A stretch of DNA of 46,294 bases, from assembly GCA_025357835.1 (NCBI GenBank), contig JANYLM010000067.1:1-46294 (forward strand). Direction: 5' to 3'. How positions within the stretch are numbered: position 1 is the first letter of the stretch; every line of letters starts with the position of its first letter. A program made the translations under genes and the position numbers. This document shows positions 1 to 10,473 of the stretch, one piece after another. This DNA comes from Gammaproteobacteria bacterium (GTDB lineage: Bacteria > Pseudomonadota > Gammaproteobacteria > Steroidobacterales > Steroidobacteraceae). Under the pieces are notes generated by a model, which ran no database searches, was not told the origin of the DNA, and worked only from the letters and a program-made list of their open reading frames with translations.

Positions 1-1
1 G

Positions 2-1918
2 GTGGAAGTTCTGCGCGGTCCGCAGGGCACCCTATACGGCCGAAACACCATCGGCGGCGCGATCAACTTGATCAGCAATGCGCCGAACGCCAAGCTGTCG
101 TTGAGCGGCGGTGTGGAAGGCGGCAACTACGCCACCATCAATAGCCATTTTAAGATCAACGTACCGCTCTCCGAGACTCTATTTGCGTCTTTGGCGCTGG
201 TTCAGAAAAAGCACGATGGCTATGTTAAACCCATCGTCAATTCTTCCTGCACCACCTGTACGACCCAGGCGCTGTCCGACGAGAACGATGTGTCTGCGCG
301 CGCCGCAATTCGCTGGCTGGCCTCCGACGCGCTGACGGTCGATCTAACGGCCGACTATTCGGTCAAAGACAATTTGCCGCTAGGAGTTCGGCTGCTCAGC
401 TACAACGATGGATTGTTCGGGCCGCCGATTCCCCCGGGTGCGGTCATTCCGCCGTTCCCCCCCGGATTTCCCTTCTGCAATTACGAACAATGCGTAACCC
501 GGGTCTTGGGCCACGACCCATCCTATTATGTGAACGGCCGATACAACACCAGTCAGAGCAACTTTGCGGGCGAAGACCATCAGCAAGTGTGGGGCGCGAA
601 TCTCACGGCGACCTGGATGGCTAACGACGTGACCCTCAAGTCAATCAGCGCCTATCGCACATTGCAGATCAATGATTCGAACGACGGCGATGGGTCGCCG
701 ATTGCGCTGTTTTCCAACAACTACGACCACATCCGGCAGGACCAAGAGAGCCAGGAATTTCAAGCCCTCAGCACGGCGTTCGGCGGACGCCTAGATTGGC
801 AGGCCGGCCTGTACGGCTACAAGGAAAATGCCACCGAATCCCAGGACTTCTCGATTTACGGCGAAGGCGGAGCATTCGGTCCCTTCCCCTGCTTGAGCTA
901 CGACCCCGCACAGAAGCCGGCCGCCGGCGGTTGCGGAGACAATGGCGCGCAGTACTCAAACTATGCCGTGGTCAGCGCAGCGGCCTACGGCAACGGCACC
1001 TACCATTTCACCGACGAGTTCAGTGCCTCCGCGGGTGTGCGCTACAGTTATGATCGCAAGACTTTCTACTACACCCAGGTGGGTGCACCAGCGGAGTTCA
1101 CTAATGCCGAGAATAGCTGGAACGCCTTCACGCCTCGCGTGGGTGTCGAGTACCATGTGGCCAAGCAGGCGCTGTTGTACGCGTCGGTTTCGCAGGGATT
1201 CAAGAGCGGCGCGTTCAACAACGGAACTTTCACGGCCCAAGGCGGTTCCCGAGCGGTCGCACCGGAAAAGGTGAAGTCCTACGAACTCGGCGCGAAGACG
1301 AATTGGCTCGACGATCGCCTCACCCTGAACGGGGCGGTGTTCTACAGCGACTACACGGATCAACAATTACAGATTACCCCCGAAAAGGGGCCGCCGGGCC
1401 AGCATGCCTTCGTCAATGCAGGCGCCTCGCATATTTACGGCGCCGAACTGGAATTCAACTTCCGCCCCGCGCAGTACCTGCTGTTCAACGCCAGCGCCGG
1501 CTACACTCATACAGAGATTACCGAGGTGGCTCCGGGAACTGCCGGCGTGACGGTAGGCTCGAAGCTTCCCTTCACGCCCAAAATGACCACCAGCATCGGC
1601 GGCCAGTGGACCGTGCCCATGGCCACCTTTGGAGCGACCGACCTACGTGCGGATTGGTCGTATATCGGTGCACAAAACGGCGATGCATTAAATACCACAA
1701 CCCTTATTACCCCGGGGCGGGCCGTGACGAATTTCCGAGCGACCTATCATCCTGACGGCAGCGGCCGGCTTGCGGGTTGGGAGTTCTACGCTTGGGTAAA
1801 GAACGCCTTCGACCGAGAATACCGTTCCGCGACGTATTCGGCATTCGCGCCGCAGTTCGTCGTCGGCATCGACGGTCCGCCGCGGACTTTCGGAGCAGGC
1901 TTTAATTTCCATTACTAG
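2..1918 (+). CDS. TonB-dependent receptor, 5' end outside the window
   Basis: Outer-membrane active-transport receptor. The visible part begins inside the plug domain: the residues VLRGPQGTLYGRNTIGGAIN are the conserved end of the plug, where the protein's TonB box and signal peptide would lie further upstream and are cut off by the window edge. The rest is a beta-barrel rich in aromatic residues, ending FGAGFNFHY with the terminal aromatic typical of barrel proteins. The family imports siderophores, cobalamin, sugars or aromatic oligomers using the TonB-ExbBD energy system. The substrate cannot be read from sequence. Its position next to hydroxycinnamate genes suggests a lignin-derived aromatic, but it ends convergently with the MarR gene (17-bp overlap), so it is not in that operon. 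The GTG at position 2 is not the true start. Confidence 0.93.
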   Translation: MEVLRGPQGTLYGRNTIGGAINLISNAPNAKLSLSGGVEGGNYATINSHFKINVPLSETLFASLALVQKKHDGYVKPIVNSSCTTCTTQALSDENDVSARAAIRWLASDALTVDLTADYSVKDNLPLGVRLLSYNDGLFGPPIPPGAVIPPFPPGFPFCNYEQCVTRVLGHDPSYYVNGRYNTSQSNFAGEDHQQVWGANLTATWMANDVTLKSISAYRTLQINDSNDGDGSPIALFSNNYDHIRQDQESQEFQALSTAFGGRLDWQAGLYGYKENATESQDFSIYGEGGAFGPFPCLSYDPAQKPAAGGCGDNGAQYSNYAVVSAAAYGNGTYHFTDEFSASAGVRYSYDRKTFYYTQVGAPAEFTNAENSWNAFTPRVGVEYHVAKQALLYASVSQGFKSGAFNNGTFTAQGGSRAVAPEKVKSYELGAKTNWLDDRLTLNGAVFYSDYTDQQLQITPEKGPPGQHAFVNAGASHIYGAELEFNFRPAQYLLFNASAGYTHTEITEVAPGTAGVTVGSKLPFTPKMTTSIGGQWTVPMATFGATDLRADWSYIGAQNGDALNTTTLITPGRAVTNFRATYHPDGSGRLAGWEFYAWVKNAFDREYRSATYSAFAPQFVVGIDGPPRTFGAGFNFHY

Positions 1919-2330
1919 TCTTCTCCGCTAGTGCCTGGAGCCCTGAGATAAACGCGTTGCGGTGCGAAGCAGGAATCTTCTCCAGAAGCGTCTGCTCGTG
2001 GGCCGCGAAAGCGGCCTTGATTCTCGCCACTAGGCTTCGCCCGCTGCGTGTGAGAACGAGTCCATGCGAACGCCGATCGACCGGCTGCCGCTCGATCAGT
2101 TCCCGGCTCGCCAGCCGCGACACCAGCGGCGCCATGTTGGCCCTGGCGATCTCAAGTAACCGGCCGATATCGCTCTGCGTGGAGTTAGGATTCGCTTCGA
2201 TGACGGTCAACACCGTAGCTTCGCCTGGCCGAAGGTCCAAGGGTGCCAAGCGTGTGGCGAGTGCCACCATGGCGGCCAAAGAGGCGCGTCGCAGTAAATA
2301 TCCCGGATATCTATTTAAAGGATCGATCAT
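1902..2330 (-). CDS. MarR-family regulator of the hydroxycinnamate genes
   Basis: Winged-helix repressor of about 142 residues. The central segment (STQSDIGRLLEIARANMAPLV, then a basic wing with DRRSHGLVLT) is the classical MarR recognition helix plus wing; the DRR motif is hallmark. Divergent position beside an aldehyde dehydrogenase and a hydroxycinnamoyl-CoA hydratase/lyase matches FerC/FerR/CouR regulators, which are released by hydroxycinnamoyl-CoA thioesters. A 15-bp perfect palindrome between the two divergent genes is the likely operator. Start choice: ATG at 2330 has AAGGCGG eight bases upstream; an upstream ATG at 2351 is in frame but has no ribosome site. The 3' end overlaps the receptor gene by 17 bp on the other strand. 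Ligand is inferred from context. Confidence 0.9.
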   Translation of the reverse strand: MIDPLNRYPGYLLRRASLAAMVALATRLAPLDLRPGEATVLTVIEANPNSTQSDIGRLLEIARANMAPLVSRLASRELIERQPVDRRSHGLVLTRSGRSLVARIKAAFAAHEQTLLEKIPASHRNAFISGLQALAEKTSNGN

Positions 2331-2355
2331 TTCGGCCGCCGCCTTGAGCATCAGT

Positions 2356-2390
2356 TTGTAGTATTCATGCAGATTGCTATATTATATAGC
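2356..2390. promoter_or_regulatory. Probable MarR operator overlapping a promoter
   Basis: GCTATAT-T-ATATAGC at 2376-2390 is a perfect 15-bp inverted repeat with 7-base arms around one central T. It lies in the 100-bp gap between the divergent MarR and aldehyde dehydrogenase genes. A weak -35 (TTGTAG, 2356-2361) and a -10 (TATTAT, 2380-2385, 18-bp spacing) read toward the dehydrogenase, so the palindrome sits on the -10. A bound dimer there would block transcription. Palindrome is seen; operator function is inferred. Confidence 0.6.
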
Positions 2391-2430
2391 TATCGCCAAG
2401 AAACCGCTAAGACAATCGACGGGGGGACAG

Positions 2431-3828
2431 ATGGAATTCGAGCGCATCAATCCGATGACGAATGAAACAGCTAGCAAAGCACCCGCAATGAGCGTCGCGC
2501 AGGTCTCTGCGATCGCCGCTGCGGCCGCAACTGGCTTCGCCGCGTGGTCCTCGATAGGACCCAATGCGCGCCGTGTCGCCCTGACGAATGCAGCCATTGC
2601 ATTGGAAGCGCGCAAGGACGAGTTCGTACGCGCAATGATGTCGGAGACCGGCGCGACAGCGGCCTGGGCCATGTTCAATCTTATGCTCGGGGTGGCGATT
2701 GTTCGCGAGGCGGCCGCCCTCACCACCCAAATCACGGGCGAAGTAATCCCCTCAGATAGACCTGGTTGTTTGGCCCTGGCGTTGCGCGAACCGGTCGGGG
2801 TCATCCTGGGCATCGCGCCCTGGAATGCTCCCATTATCCTTGGGGTGCGTGCCATCGCGGTACCCCTCGCCTGCGGCAATGCAGTGATCTTAAAGGCATC
2901 GGAAATCTGTCCGCGCACCCACGAGTTGATTATCGAGGCATTCCGAGACGCTGGATTTCCGGCCGGGGTCGTCAATCTGGTGACAAATGCCCCAAAAGAC
3001 GCGGCCGACGTCGTGGGCGCACTGATCGATCACCCGGCAATCAAGCGAATCAATTTCACGGGTTCGACAGCGGTCGGACGCATCATCGCCAAGCGCGCCG
3101 CCGAACATTTGAAGCCCTGCCTCCTCGAGCTAGGAGGCAAAGCTCCGTTCATCGTATTGGCGGACGCCGACCTTGACGAAGCAGTCAAGGCCGCAGCTTT
3201 TGGCGCATTCATGAACCAGGGTCAGATATGCATGTCCACCGAACGCATCATCGTGGTCGACGCCGTGGCCGCAGAATTCGTCAAGCGCTTTTCCGCAAAG
3301 GCGCAATCGCTCAGCGTCGGCGATCCACGCGAAGGTAAAACGCCCTTGGGCGCCGTGGTCGACCGTAAAACAGTGCTGCACGTAAATTCCTTGATCGCGG
3401 ACGCCGCGGCCAAGGGCGCGGCCGTCATCGCCGGCGGCAAATCCGACAGTGTCTTGATGCCGGCGACGGTGATCGATGGGGTCACCGCCGACATGAAAAT
3501 TTATAGGGATGAAAGCTTCGGTCCCGTGGTAGGAATTATTCGCGCCAAAGATGAAGCCGACGCCATACGGCTCGCCAATGACAGTGAATATGGTCTCTCA
3601 GCCGCCGTCTTTACGCGTGATACGGCTCGCGGTCTGCGCGTCGCCCGACAGATACGTTCCGGCATGTGCCATATCAACGGCCCAACCGTGCACGACGAGG
3701 CACAGATGCCCTTCGGCGGCGTGGGCGCCTCTGGCTACGGCCGCTTTGGCGGAAAGGCGGGCATCGATCAGTTCACGGAACTGCGCTGGATCACCATCGA
3801 GACGCAAGACGGACACTTCCCCTTCTGA
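2431..3828 (+). CDS. vdh: Aldehyde dehydrogenase, vanillin / 4-hydroxybenzaldehyde type
   Basis: NAD(P)-dependent aldehyde dehydrogenase of 465 residues, oxidising aromatic aldehydes to acids in the cytoplasm. Counting from the chosen start: PWN with Asn131 of the oxyanion hole, Lys155 for the cofactor, NFTGSTAVGR as the Rossmann turn, general base Glu233 in LELGGK, and nucleophile Cys267 in NQGQICMSTER. The segment around Cys267 is characteristic of vanillin and salicylaldehyde dehydrogenases. ATG at 2431 is preferred because it follows a run of GGGGGG and begins the normal family N-terminus; the open frame extends 19 codons upstream through the operator. The next gene, 18 bases downstream, makes the aldehyde substrate. 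Exact aldehyde preference (vanillin or 4-hydroxybenzaldehyde) is not decided by sequence; pobA nearby favours the latter being at least one substrate. Confidence 0.93.
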   Translation: MEFERINPMTNETASKAPAMSVAQVSAIAAAAATGFAAWSSIGPNARRVALTNAAIALEARKDEFVRAMMSETGATAAWAMFNLMLGVAIVREAAALTTQITGEVIPSDRPGCLALALREPVGVILGIAPWNAPIILGVRAIAVPLACGNAVILKASEICPRTHELIIEAFRDAGFPAGVVNLVTNAPKDAADVVGALIDHPAIKRINFTGSTAVGRIIAKRAAEHLKPCLLELGGKAPFIVLADADLDEAVKAAAFGAFMNQGQICMSTERIIVVDAVAAEFVKRFSAKAQSLSVGDPREGKTPLGAVVDRKTVLHVNSLIADAAAKGAAVIAGGKSDSVLMPATVIDGVTADMKIYRDESFGPVVGIIRAKDEADAIRLANDSEYGLSAAVFTRDTARGLRVARQIRSGMCHINGPTVHDEAQMPFGGVGASGYGRFGGKAGIDQFTELRWITIETQDGHFPF

Positions 3829-3846
3829 TAGCGACGAGGATTCACG

Positions 3847-4713
3847 ATGAATAGTGCGAACACCGCCGCTGCGGAGCGAGCAGAAGCAGATACCGTTTCC
3901 TACAGCCTCATCGATCGTATCGCCTGGGTGAAATTTAATCGCCCGGAGAAGCGCAATTGCATGAGCCCTAAACTCAATCGCCAGATGTCTCGAGTGCTCG
4001 ACGAATTGGAGCATAGCCCCGACGTCGGCGTTCTGGTTCTAACCGGCGAAGGCACTGCATGGTCGGCAGGCATGGACCTGAAAGAATATTTTCGCGAGGT
4101 CGAACAGCAAGGACTGGGAGCCATCCGCGCTGCGCAGCGAGAATCCTACGGTTGGTGGCGCCGCTTGCGTTGGTATCAAAAACCCACGATAGCGATGGTC
4201 AACGGCTGGTGCTTCGGCGGCGGCTACGGTCCTCTATTCGCCTGCGATCTCGCATTCGCAGCACATGAAGCACAGTTCGGTTTGTCCGAGATCAATTGGG
4301 GCATCTTGCCGGGCGGAGGCGCGACGAAAGTTGCGCGCGAGCTGCTGTCGTTTCGAAGAGCGATGTATCACTCGCTCATGGGCGAAAACATCGATGGCCG
4401 CACGGCGGCAGAGTGGGGCTTGGTCAACGAGGCATTGCCGCTCGAGAAACTCAAGGATCGGGTAGAAGAGGTCGCGCGCACATTGCTGAAAAAGAATCCG
4501 GTCGCACTGAAAGCCACCAAAGATGCCATACGCCGCGTCGGCGAGATGACCTATGACAACGCCGAAGATTTCCTGGTCCGGGCACAGGAAGCGGCGAACT
4601 TTTATGATAACGAAGGTCGCAAGCAAGGCATCAAGCAGTTCATCGACGATAAGGCCTATAAGCCCGGACTTGCCGCCTATGACAAGTCGGCACATGGTCG
4701 CAAAGACGAGTGA
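3847..4713 (+). CDS. ech: p-Hydroxycinnamoyl-CoA hydratase/lyase
   Basis: Crotonase-fold enzyme of 288 residues that hydrates feruloyl-, caffeoyl- or p-coumaroyl-CoA and then splits off acetyl-CoA, giving vanillin, protocatechualdehyde or 4-hydroxybenzaldehyde. Signatures: NRPEKRN near the start, AWSAGMDLKEYFREV (oxyanion loop), KPTIAMVNGWCFGGG, and FGLSEINWG with catalytic Glu148 and Trp151. The WCFGGG and SEINWG blocks separate this family from fatty-acid hydratases. The C-terminus (KQFIDDKAYKPGL) is also conserved in the family. It forms an operon with the dehydrogenase that consumes its product (18-base gap), under the MarR regulator. The CoA ligase needed before it is absent here. About 16 extra residues at the N-terminus look disordered. 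Confidence 0.95.
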   Translation: MNSANTAAAERAEADTVSYSLIDRIAWVKFNRPEKRNCMSPKLNRQMSRVLDELEHSPDVGVLVLTGEGTAWSAGMDLKEYFREVEQQGLGAIRAAQRESYGWWRRLRWYQKPTIAMVNGWCFGGGYGPLFACDLAFAAHEAQFGLSEINWGILPGGGATKVARELLSFRRAMYHSLMGENIDGRTAAEWGLVNEALPLEKLKDRVEEVARTLLKKNPVALKATKDAIRRVGEMTYDNAEDFLVRAQEAANFYDNEGRKQGIKQFIDDKAYKPGLAAYDKSAHGRKDE

Positions 4714-4734
4714 ACGTGGCTACCGCAATCACCT

Positions 4735-5523
4735 TCAATGTTTGGAGAAATCGGGCTGCCTTTTTTGGAAGAACGCCCGCACGCCTTCCACGCATTCATG
4801 AGTGTCCTGCGTCATCTCCTGCGCGCTGCGTTCAGCGTTGAGCTGTTGACGCAAGGAGTTCTCAAAAGTCGATGCGTGCAGCGCGCGGATTTGCCCAAGC
4901 ACTCCGCATGGACCGCACGACAGGCAGTGTGCGACGGACTGGGCGCGGGTCAACACGTCGGCGGTCGGCACGACGGCATAGACGAGACCCCAGTTCAGGG
5001 CCACTGCTGCGTGTATTTTCTCGGCAAGCATCAAAGTCGAAAGCGCGCGTCCGCCGCCGATACGCCTCGCCAAAAAGAACGTGATGCCCGCATCGGGCAC
5101 CAATCCGAGGCGTACAAAAGATGGAAGAAAATAGGCGTTTTCACCGCAGACGATGATATCGCTGGCAAGGGCAAGACTCATGCCCGCACCTACCGCGGCA
5201 CCGTTGACGGCGGTGACGATGGGAAACCGAAAGCTGCTCAGCCGCAGGATCAACGGGTCCATGAAGCTGCGCATCCGGGAATGCACGAGTTGCCGGCTTT
5301 TCTTGCTTTCAATAGCGACCGAGCGAAGATCCAGCCCACTGCAAAAGACACCGTTGCTGCCGGTAATGACTACGGCTCGCACGCCGCTGCCGGCTTTCTG
5401 AATTCTATCAAGTGCAGTGTGCATCGCTCGAATAATGGCAATGTCGATGGCGTTATTCGTGGCGGGACACTGTATGGCCATCGTCGCAACGCCGCTGTCA
5501 ATCGTGAGCGATAAATCACCCAT
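4735..5523 (-). CDS. Enoyl-CoA hydratase/isomerase family protein, PaaG-like
   Basis: Crotonase-fold protein of 262 residues. Visible blocks are FCSGLDLRS (first oxyanion loop), GAAVGAGMSLALASDI (second loop) and RLGLVPDAGITFFL, in which Asp144 takes the place of the usual catalytic Glu. That Asp is typical of PaaG-type isomerases (1,2-epoxyphenylacetyl-CoA isomerase) rather than of straight hydratases. The C-terminus carries the acyl-CoA-hydratase-like helices. Start ATG at 5523 has a very strong ribosome site, AAGGAGG, eight bases away. It lies downstream of pobA on the same strand (96-base gap) and converges on ech with 21 bases between stops. Role in the aromatic route is unknown; it might process a side-chain-shortening intermediate. 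Several cysteines near 215-225 are unusual. Confidence 0.85.
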   Translation of the reverse strand: MGDLSLTIDSGVATMAIQCPATNNAIDIAIIRAMHTALDRIQKAGSGVRAVVITGSNGVFCSGLDLRSVAIESKKSRQLVHSRMRSFMDPLILRLSSFRFPIVTAVNGAAVGAGMSLALASDIIVCGENAYFLPSFVRLGLVPDAGITFFLARRIGGGRALSTLMLAEKIHAAVALNWGLVYAVVPTADVLTRAQSVAHCLSCGPCGVLGQIRALHASTFENSLRQQLNAERSAQEMTQDTHECVEGVRAFFQKRQPDFSKH

Positions 5524-5619
5524 ATGCCCGCCTCCTTAAGTCGAAGAACGTCAGCGAGTCCATTTCGGTGCAGTCAACCATCGGCCGAATGTGCCGCGGC
5601 GCGACGATGGGCTGCGCAT

Positions 5620-7789
<2,170 letters not shown>

Positions 7790-7859
7790 GGATAACTCTG
7801 CTGAAAGTTGCATTGAACGAGCGAGCTGGCGCAGATCCGACGTCCGCTCATCAGTCGTG

Positions 7860-8780
7860 CTAGGCGCTGGGGCGATCGGCATTCGCCTGATTCCCGATGG
7901 GCACCTTTGCGGATCGCCGCGAGCCTCGAGCGTACGCAAACGCGCAGGTAAACTCTGCGCCAAATAAGAATATTTGCGCCGAGTAATAAACCCAAAGCAA
8001 CAGCACGATAAGTGAACCGGCGGCGCCATAGGCCGAGCTAAATGTGCTCTTACCTATATAAATGCCGATCAGCGTTTTCCCCACCGTAAAAAACACCGTG
8101 GTAAAAATGGCCCCCACCCAAACATCACTCCACGGAATGCGTTCGCGCGGCGTGAACTTGAAAATCATGGCGAAGAGGAGAGCGGTCATCCCGAAGCTCA
8201 CGATGAAATTAAGCCAGTACGCGAGATACAGAGGAGCCGTAAGGAAGCCGCCCAGCCAATGGCTCGCGGCACTGAGCGCCGCGCTCGCCACCAAGGAGAC
8301 CAACAGCAAGAAGCCGATCCCCAACACCAAGCCGAGAGAAAGCACCCGCCCGCGGATGAACCGCCACCAGACAACCCTACGAGTGATCTCCGGAGTCTTC
8401 CATATCTTCTCGAGAGCTAGTTGCAACTCCTGGAATACGCTGGTCGCCCCGACGATAAGGGTGATGACGCCGATGAGCGCCGCGATCCCGCTTTGATTGC
8501 TGTAATGGGCGCTCACAACGAGGTCGCGAACCGCTGCTGCGCCGCCGGTACCTACTAGATCCGGGAGTTGTGACAGGACTTGCTGCTGAGCCACTTCGGG
8601 ACCAAACACATACCCTACGATGGCAAGTGCAATGATCAGCACCGGCGCGATGGAAAATAAACTGTAATAGGCAAGCGCTGCGCCCATGCTTGATGCATCG
8701 TCCGAAACCCAAGCCGCGGCGGCTTTGCACGTGATCGACCATAAGTCGCGAACATTTAGAAGCCGCTTTAACGCTCGCAT
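7860..8780 (-). CDS. YihY/BrkB-family inner-membrane protein
   Basis: Integral membrane protein of about 306 residues with six predicted helices. The family signature is visible: AWVSDDASSMGAALAYYSLFSIAPVLIIALAI at the first helix, GVITLIVGATSVFQELQLALEKIW, then FKFTPRERIPWSDVWVGAIFTTVFFTVGK and the last helix SLIVLLLWVYYSAQIFLFGAEFT. The family (often called BrkB or formerly RNase BN) has no firmly established activity; transport or envelope roles are suggested. ATG at 8780 is chosen because the residues before it (42 in the open frame, beginning at a GTG) have no family similarity and overlap a separate small open frame. The C-terminus is basic and probably cytoplasmic. Confidence 0.9.
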   Translation of the reverse strand: MRALKRLLNVRDLWSITCKAAAAWVSDDASSMGAALAYYSLFSIAPVLIIALAIVGYVFGPEVAQQQVLSQLPDLVGTGGAAAVRDLVVSAHYSNQSGIAALIGVITLIVGATSVFQELQLALEKIWKTPEITRRVVWWRFIRGRVLSLGLVLGIGFLLLVSLVASAALSAASHWLGGFLTAPLYLAYWLNFIVSFGMTALLFAMIFKFTPRERIPWSDVWVGAIFTTVFFTVGKTLIGIYIGKSTFSSAYGAAGSLIVLLLWVYYSAQIFLFGAEFTCAFAYARGSRRSAKVPIGNQANADRPSA

Positions 8781-8808
8781 AATCGGTGTTTCCGTATTGC
8801 TGGAAGAG

Positions 8809-9018
8809 TTAGCAACTCTCGTCGGTCGAGTACCACACACAGGGACCATCGCCGCCGGCGAGACAACGCCATCGCTTCCCGCTGTTGCATTGCTCATCCC
8901 CACCGTTGCAATGGCGCTGAAGCTTTAATTCCTTAAGCTCCGTCTCCGTGGCGGGCACTGCGATGAAGGGTTGACCATCGAGCACGTAGTGGATCGCGAT
9001 AATGAGAGGTTTAGCCAT
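8809..9018 (-). CDS. Small cysteine-containing hypothetical protein
   Basis: Open frame of 69 residues upstream of the BrkB-type gene, same strand, 28 bases apart. It begins MAKPLIIAIHYVLDGQPFIAV with a GGATGGA ribosome site, and its C-terminal half has a CNGGDEQC then RCLAGGDGPC pattern plus a last Cys. The Gly-Asp-Cys pairs look like a small metal- or disulfide-stabilised fold. I do not recognise the family. In favour: start site, sensible composition, fits neatly if BrkB starts at 8780. Against: short, with no known homologue in mind. The next 196 bases up to the MFS gene (9019-9214) hold nothing I recognise. Confidence 0.45.
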   Translation of the reverse strand: MAKPLIIAIHYVLDGQPFIAVPATETELKELKLQRHCNGGDEQCNSGKRWRCLAGGDGPCVWYSTDESC

Positions 9019-9214
9019 AAATGTCCATCCGCAGTGAGGAAACGATCGGGCTTAAAAAGCCGCCGCTTGCCGTCGATTGTAATCCGTTTGGCCTTATTGT
9101 CCGCTACTTCTTCTTGGCGCAATGGGAGCTGGAGATTCGCTTTGAGGGAGCAATCATTGCGGACCCACGACACGCGTATGCACGCTGCGTAGCGAGCGCA
9201 CAGAGGCATCTTTG

Positions 9215-10444
9215 CTACGCAACCGCGCTGGGCTGCACCGCCTGCTTCCACTTCAATTCCTGAAGCTTCGGCACCATCCAAATCCAGCCGACCAAACCGA
9301 GCAGACTCATTGCGGCGGCCACCACGAAGGCGTACGTGAAATGCCCGGTGCGTTGGATGATGACCCCCGTCAGCCACGGCGCGATGATTCCCGGAAAGTT
9401 GCCGAGCGAGTTCTGAATACCGACCCAACGGCCGGACGCGCGCGGGCCGGCGAGAATTTGGCACATGGCGTAGACGCCCGGCGAGGAAGCGCCGGAGAGA
9501 GCCAAAAATACGAACATGCTGACGATTGCCATGGTGGGCGAGCCCGAGGCCATGCATAGCATGCACGCCACCGATCCCAAATGAGCGATGGCCATGACCG
9601 ATTTATATGCGGCATTGGCCGATCCGCCGCGGGCGATGTAGCGATCGATGGCCCACCCCATGACCAGCGCGCTCGCCGCACATCCGAGGTAGGCCCAGGT
9701 AGCGTACTGCGTCATCTGCAGCGTCGACATGCCCCGCTCGGTCTGCAGGTACGAGGGCAGCCAATTCAGCATGAAATAGAACACGTAGTTGCTCGAGAAA
9801 AGGCCGAGTGCCGTGCCCCAAAGCGACGGTTGCTGCAAGATCATGCCCCACGTGGGCGACTCCTGCGCACTCGGCTGCACCGCCGTTCGCACTTGGCCCG
9901 CTACGCGCGACCACGGCAGCAACCACAGCAGGGACAGCGCGCCGAACACCAGGAACGACGAACGCCAACCGAAGTGCGCCATCAAGGTGCCGCCGGCGTA
10001 CGTGCCGACCGCAGGACCCACCAGATACCCAAGCGCCACAATCCCATTGGCTGTGCCCAAGCCCTTGGCGGGCACGACCGCCGCCAGTATTTTCGCCACG
10101 CTCGGAAAACCGGAACTCTCCCCCACCCCCAACAGCAGCCGCAGCACCAGCAATTCGGAAAAGGTGTGGGCTACGCCGACCAGCATGGTGGCCGATGCCC
10201 AGATAGTCAGTCCCGCGGCGAGTATGCGGTGGGGACCGTAGCGCTCAGCCAGCCAGCCCACGGGAATCTGCACGAAGGTGTACGTCCAGAAAAAGGCCGA
10301 CATCAACATGCCCATCTGCTCGTAGTTCAGGTGCAGATCGCCCTGCATCAAGTGCGCCGCCGTGGGCATGGTGCCGCGATCGACGTAATTGATGAACAAC
10401 ACCGCGGCCAGCAAGAAAACGATGGGACTGCGGGCGGCCCGCAT
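9215..10444 (-). CDS. MFS transporter, anion:cation symporter (ACS) type
   Basis: Twelve-helix major facilitator of 409 residues. The N-terminus FINYVDRGTMPTAAHLMQGD with the DRG motif, then GMLMSAFFWTYTFVQIPVGWLAERYGPHR, is typical of the ACS family that carries organic acids such as glucarate, galactonate, 4-hydroxyphenylacetate or other aromatic acids with protons. LRLLLGVGESSGFPSVAKI is the conserved motif in helix 4-5. The last helices end WIWMVPKLQELKW. It is 29 bases downstream of a class II aldolase-like gene on the same strand, so import of the aldolase family's substrate is likely. Given the nearby pobA and ech genes an aromatic acid is equally possible. Substrate is not determined. 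Confidence 0.88.
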   Translation of the reverse strand: MRAARSPIVFLLAAVLFINYVDRGTMPTAAHLMQGDLHLNYEQMGMLMSAFFWTYTFVQIPVGWLAERYGPHRILAAGLTIWASATMLVGVAHTFSELLVLRLLLGVGESSGFPSVAKILAAVVPAKGLGTANGIVALGYLVGPAVGTYAGGTLMAHFGWRSSFLVFGALSLLWLLPWSRVAGQVRTAVQPSAQESPTWGMILQQPSLWGTALGLFSSNYVFYFMLNWLPSYLQTERGMSTLQMTQYATWAYLGCAASALVMGWAIDRYIARGGSANAAYKSVMAIAHLGSVACMLCMASGSPTMAIVSMFVFLALSGASSPGVYAMCQILAGPRASGRWVGIQNSLGNFPGIIAPWLTGVIIQRTGHFTYAFVVAAAMSLLGLVGWIWMVPKLQELKWKQAVQPSAVA

Positions 10445-10473
10445 CGGATCGACGGCCGCTAAGACGCGCGAGT

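Noticed and set aside
4738..5514. Plus-strand open frame of about 258 codons opposite the PaaG-like gene
   Set aside because: The minus-strand gene has an excellent ribosome site and crotonase motifs; the plus frame has none.
9581..10462. Plus-strand open frame of about 290 codons opposite the MFS gene
   Set aside because: Arg/His/Gln-rich shadow of the twelve-helix MFS gene; no recognisable domain.
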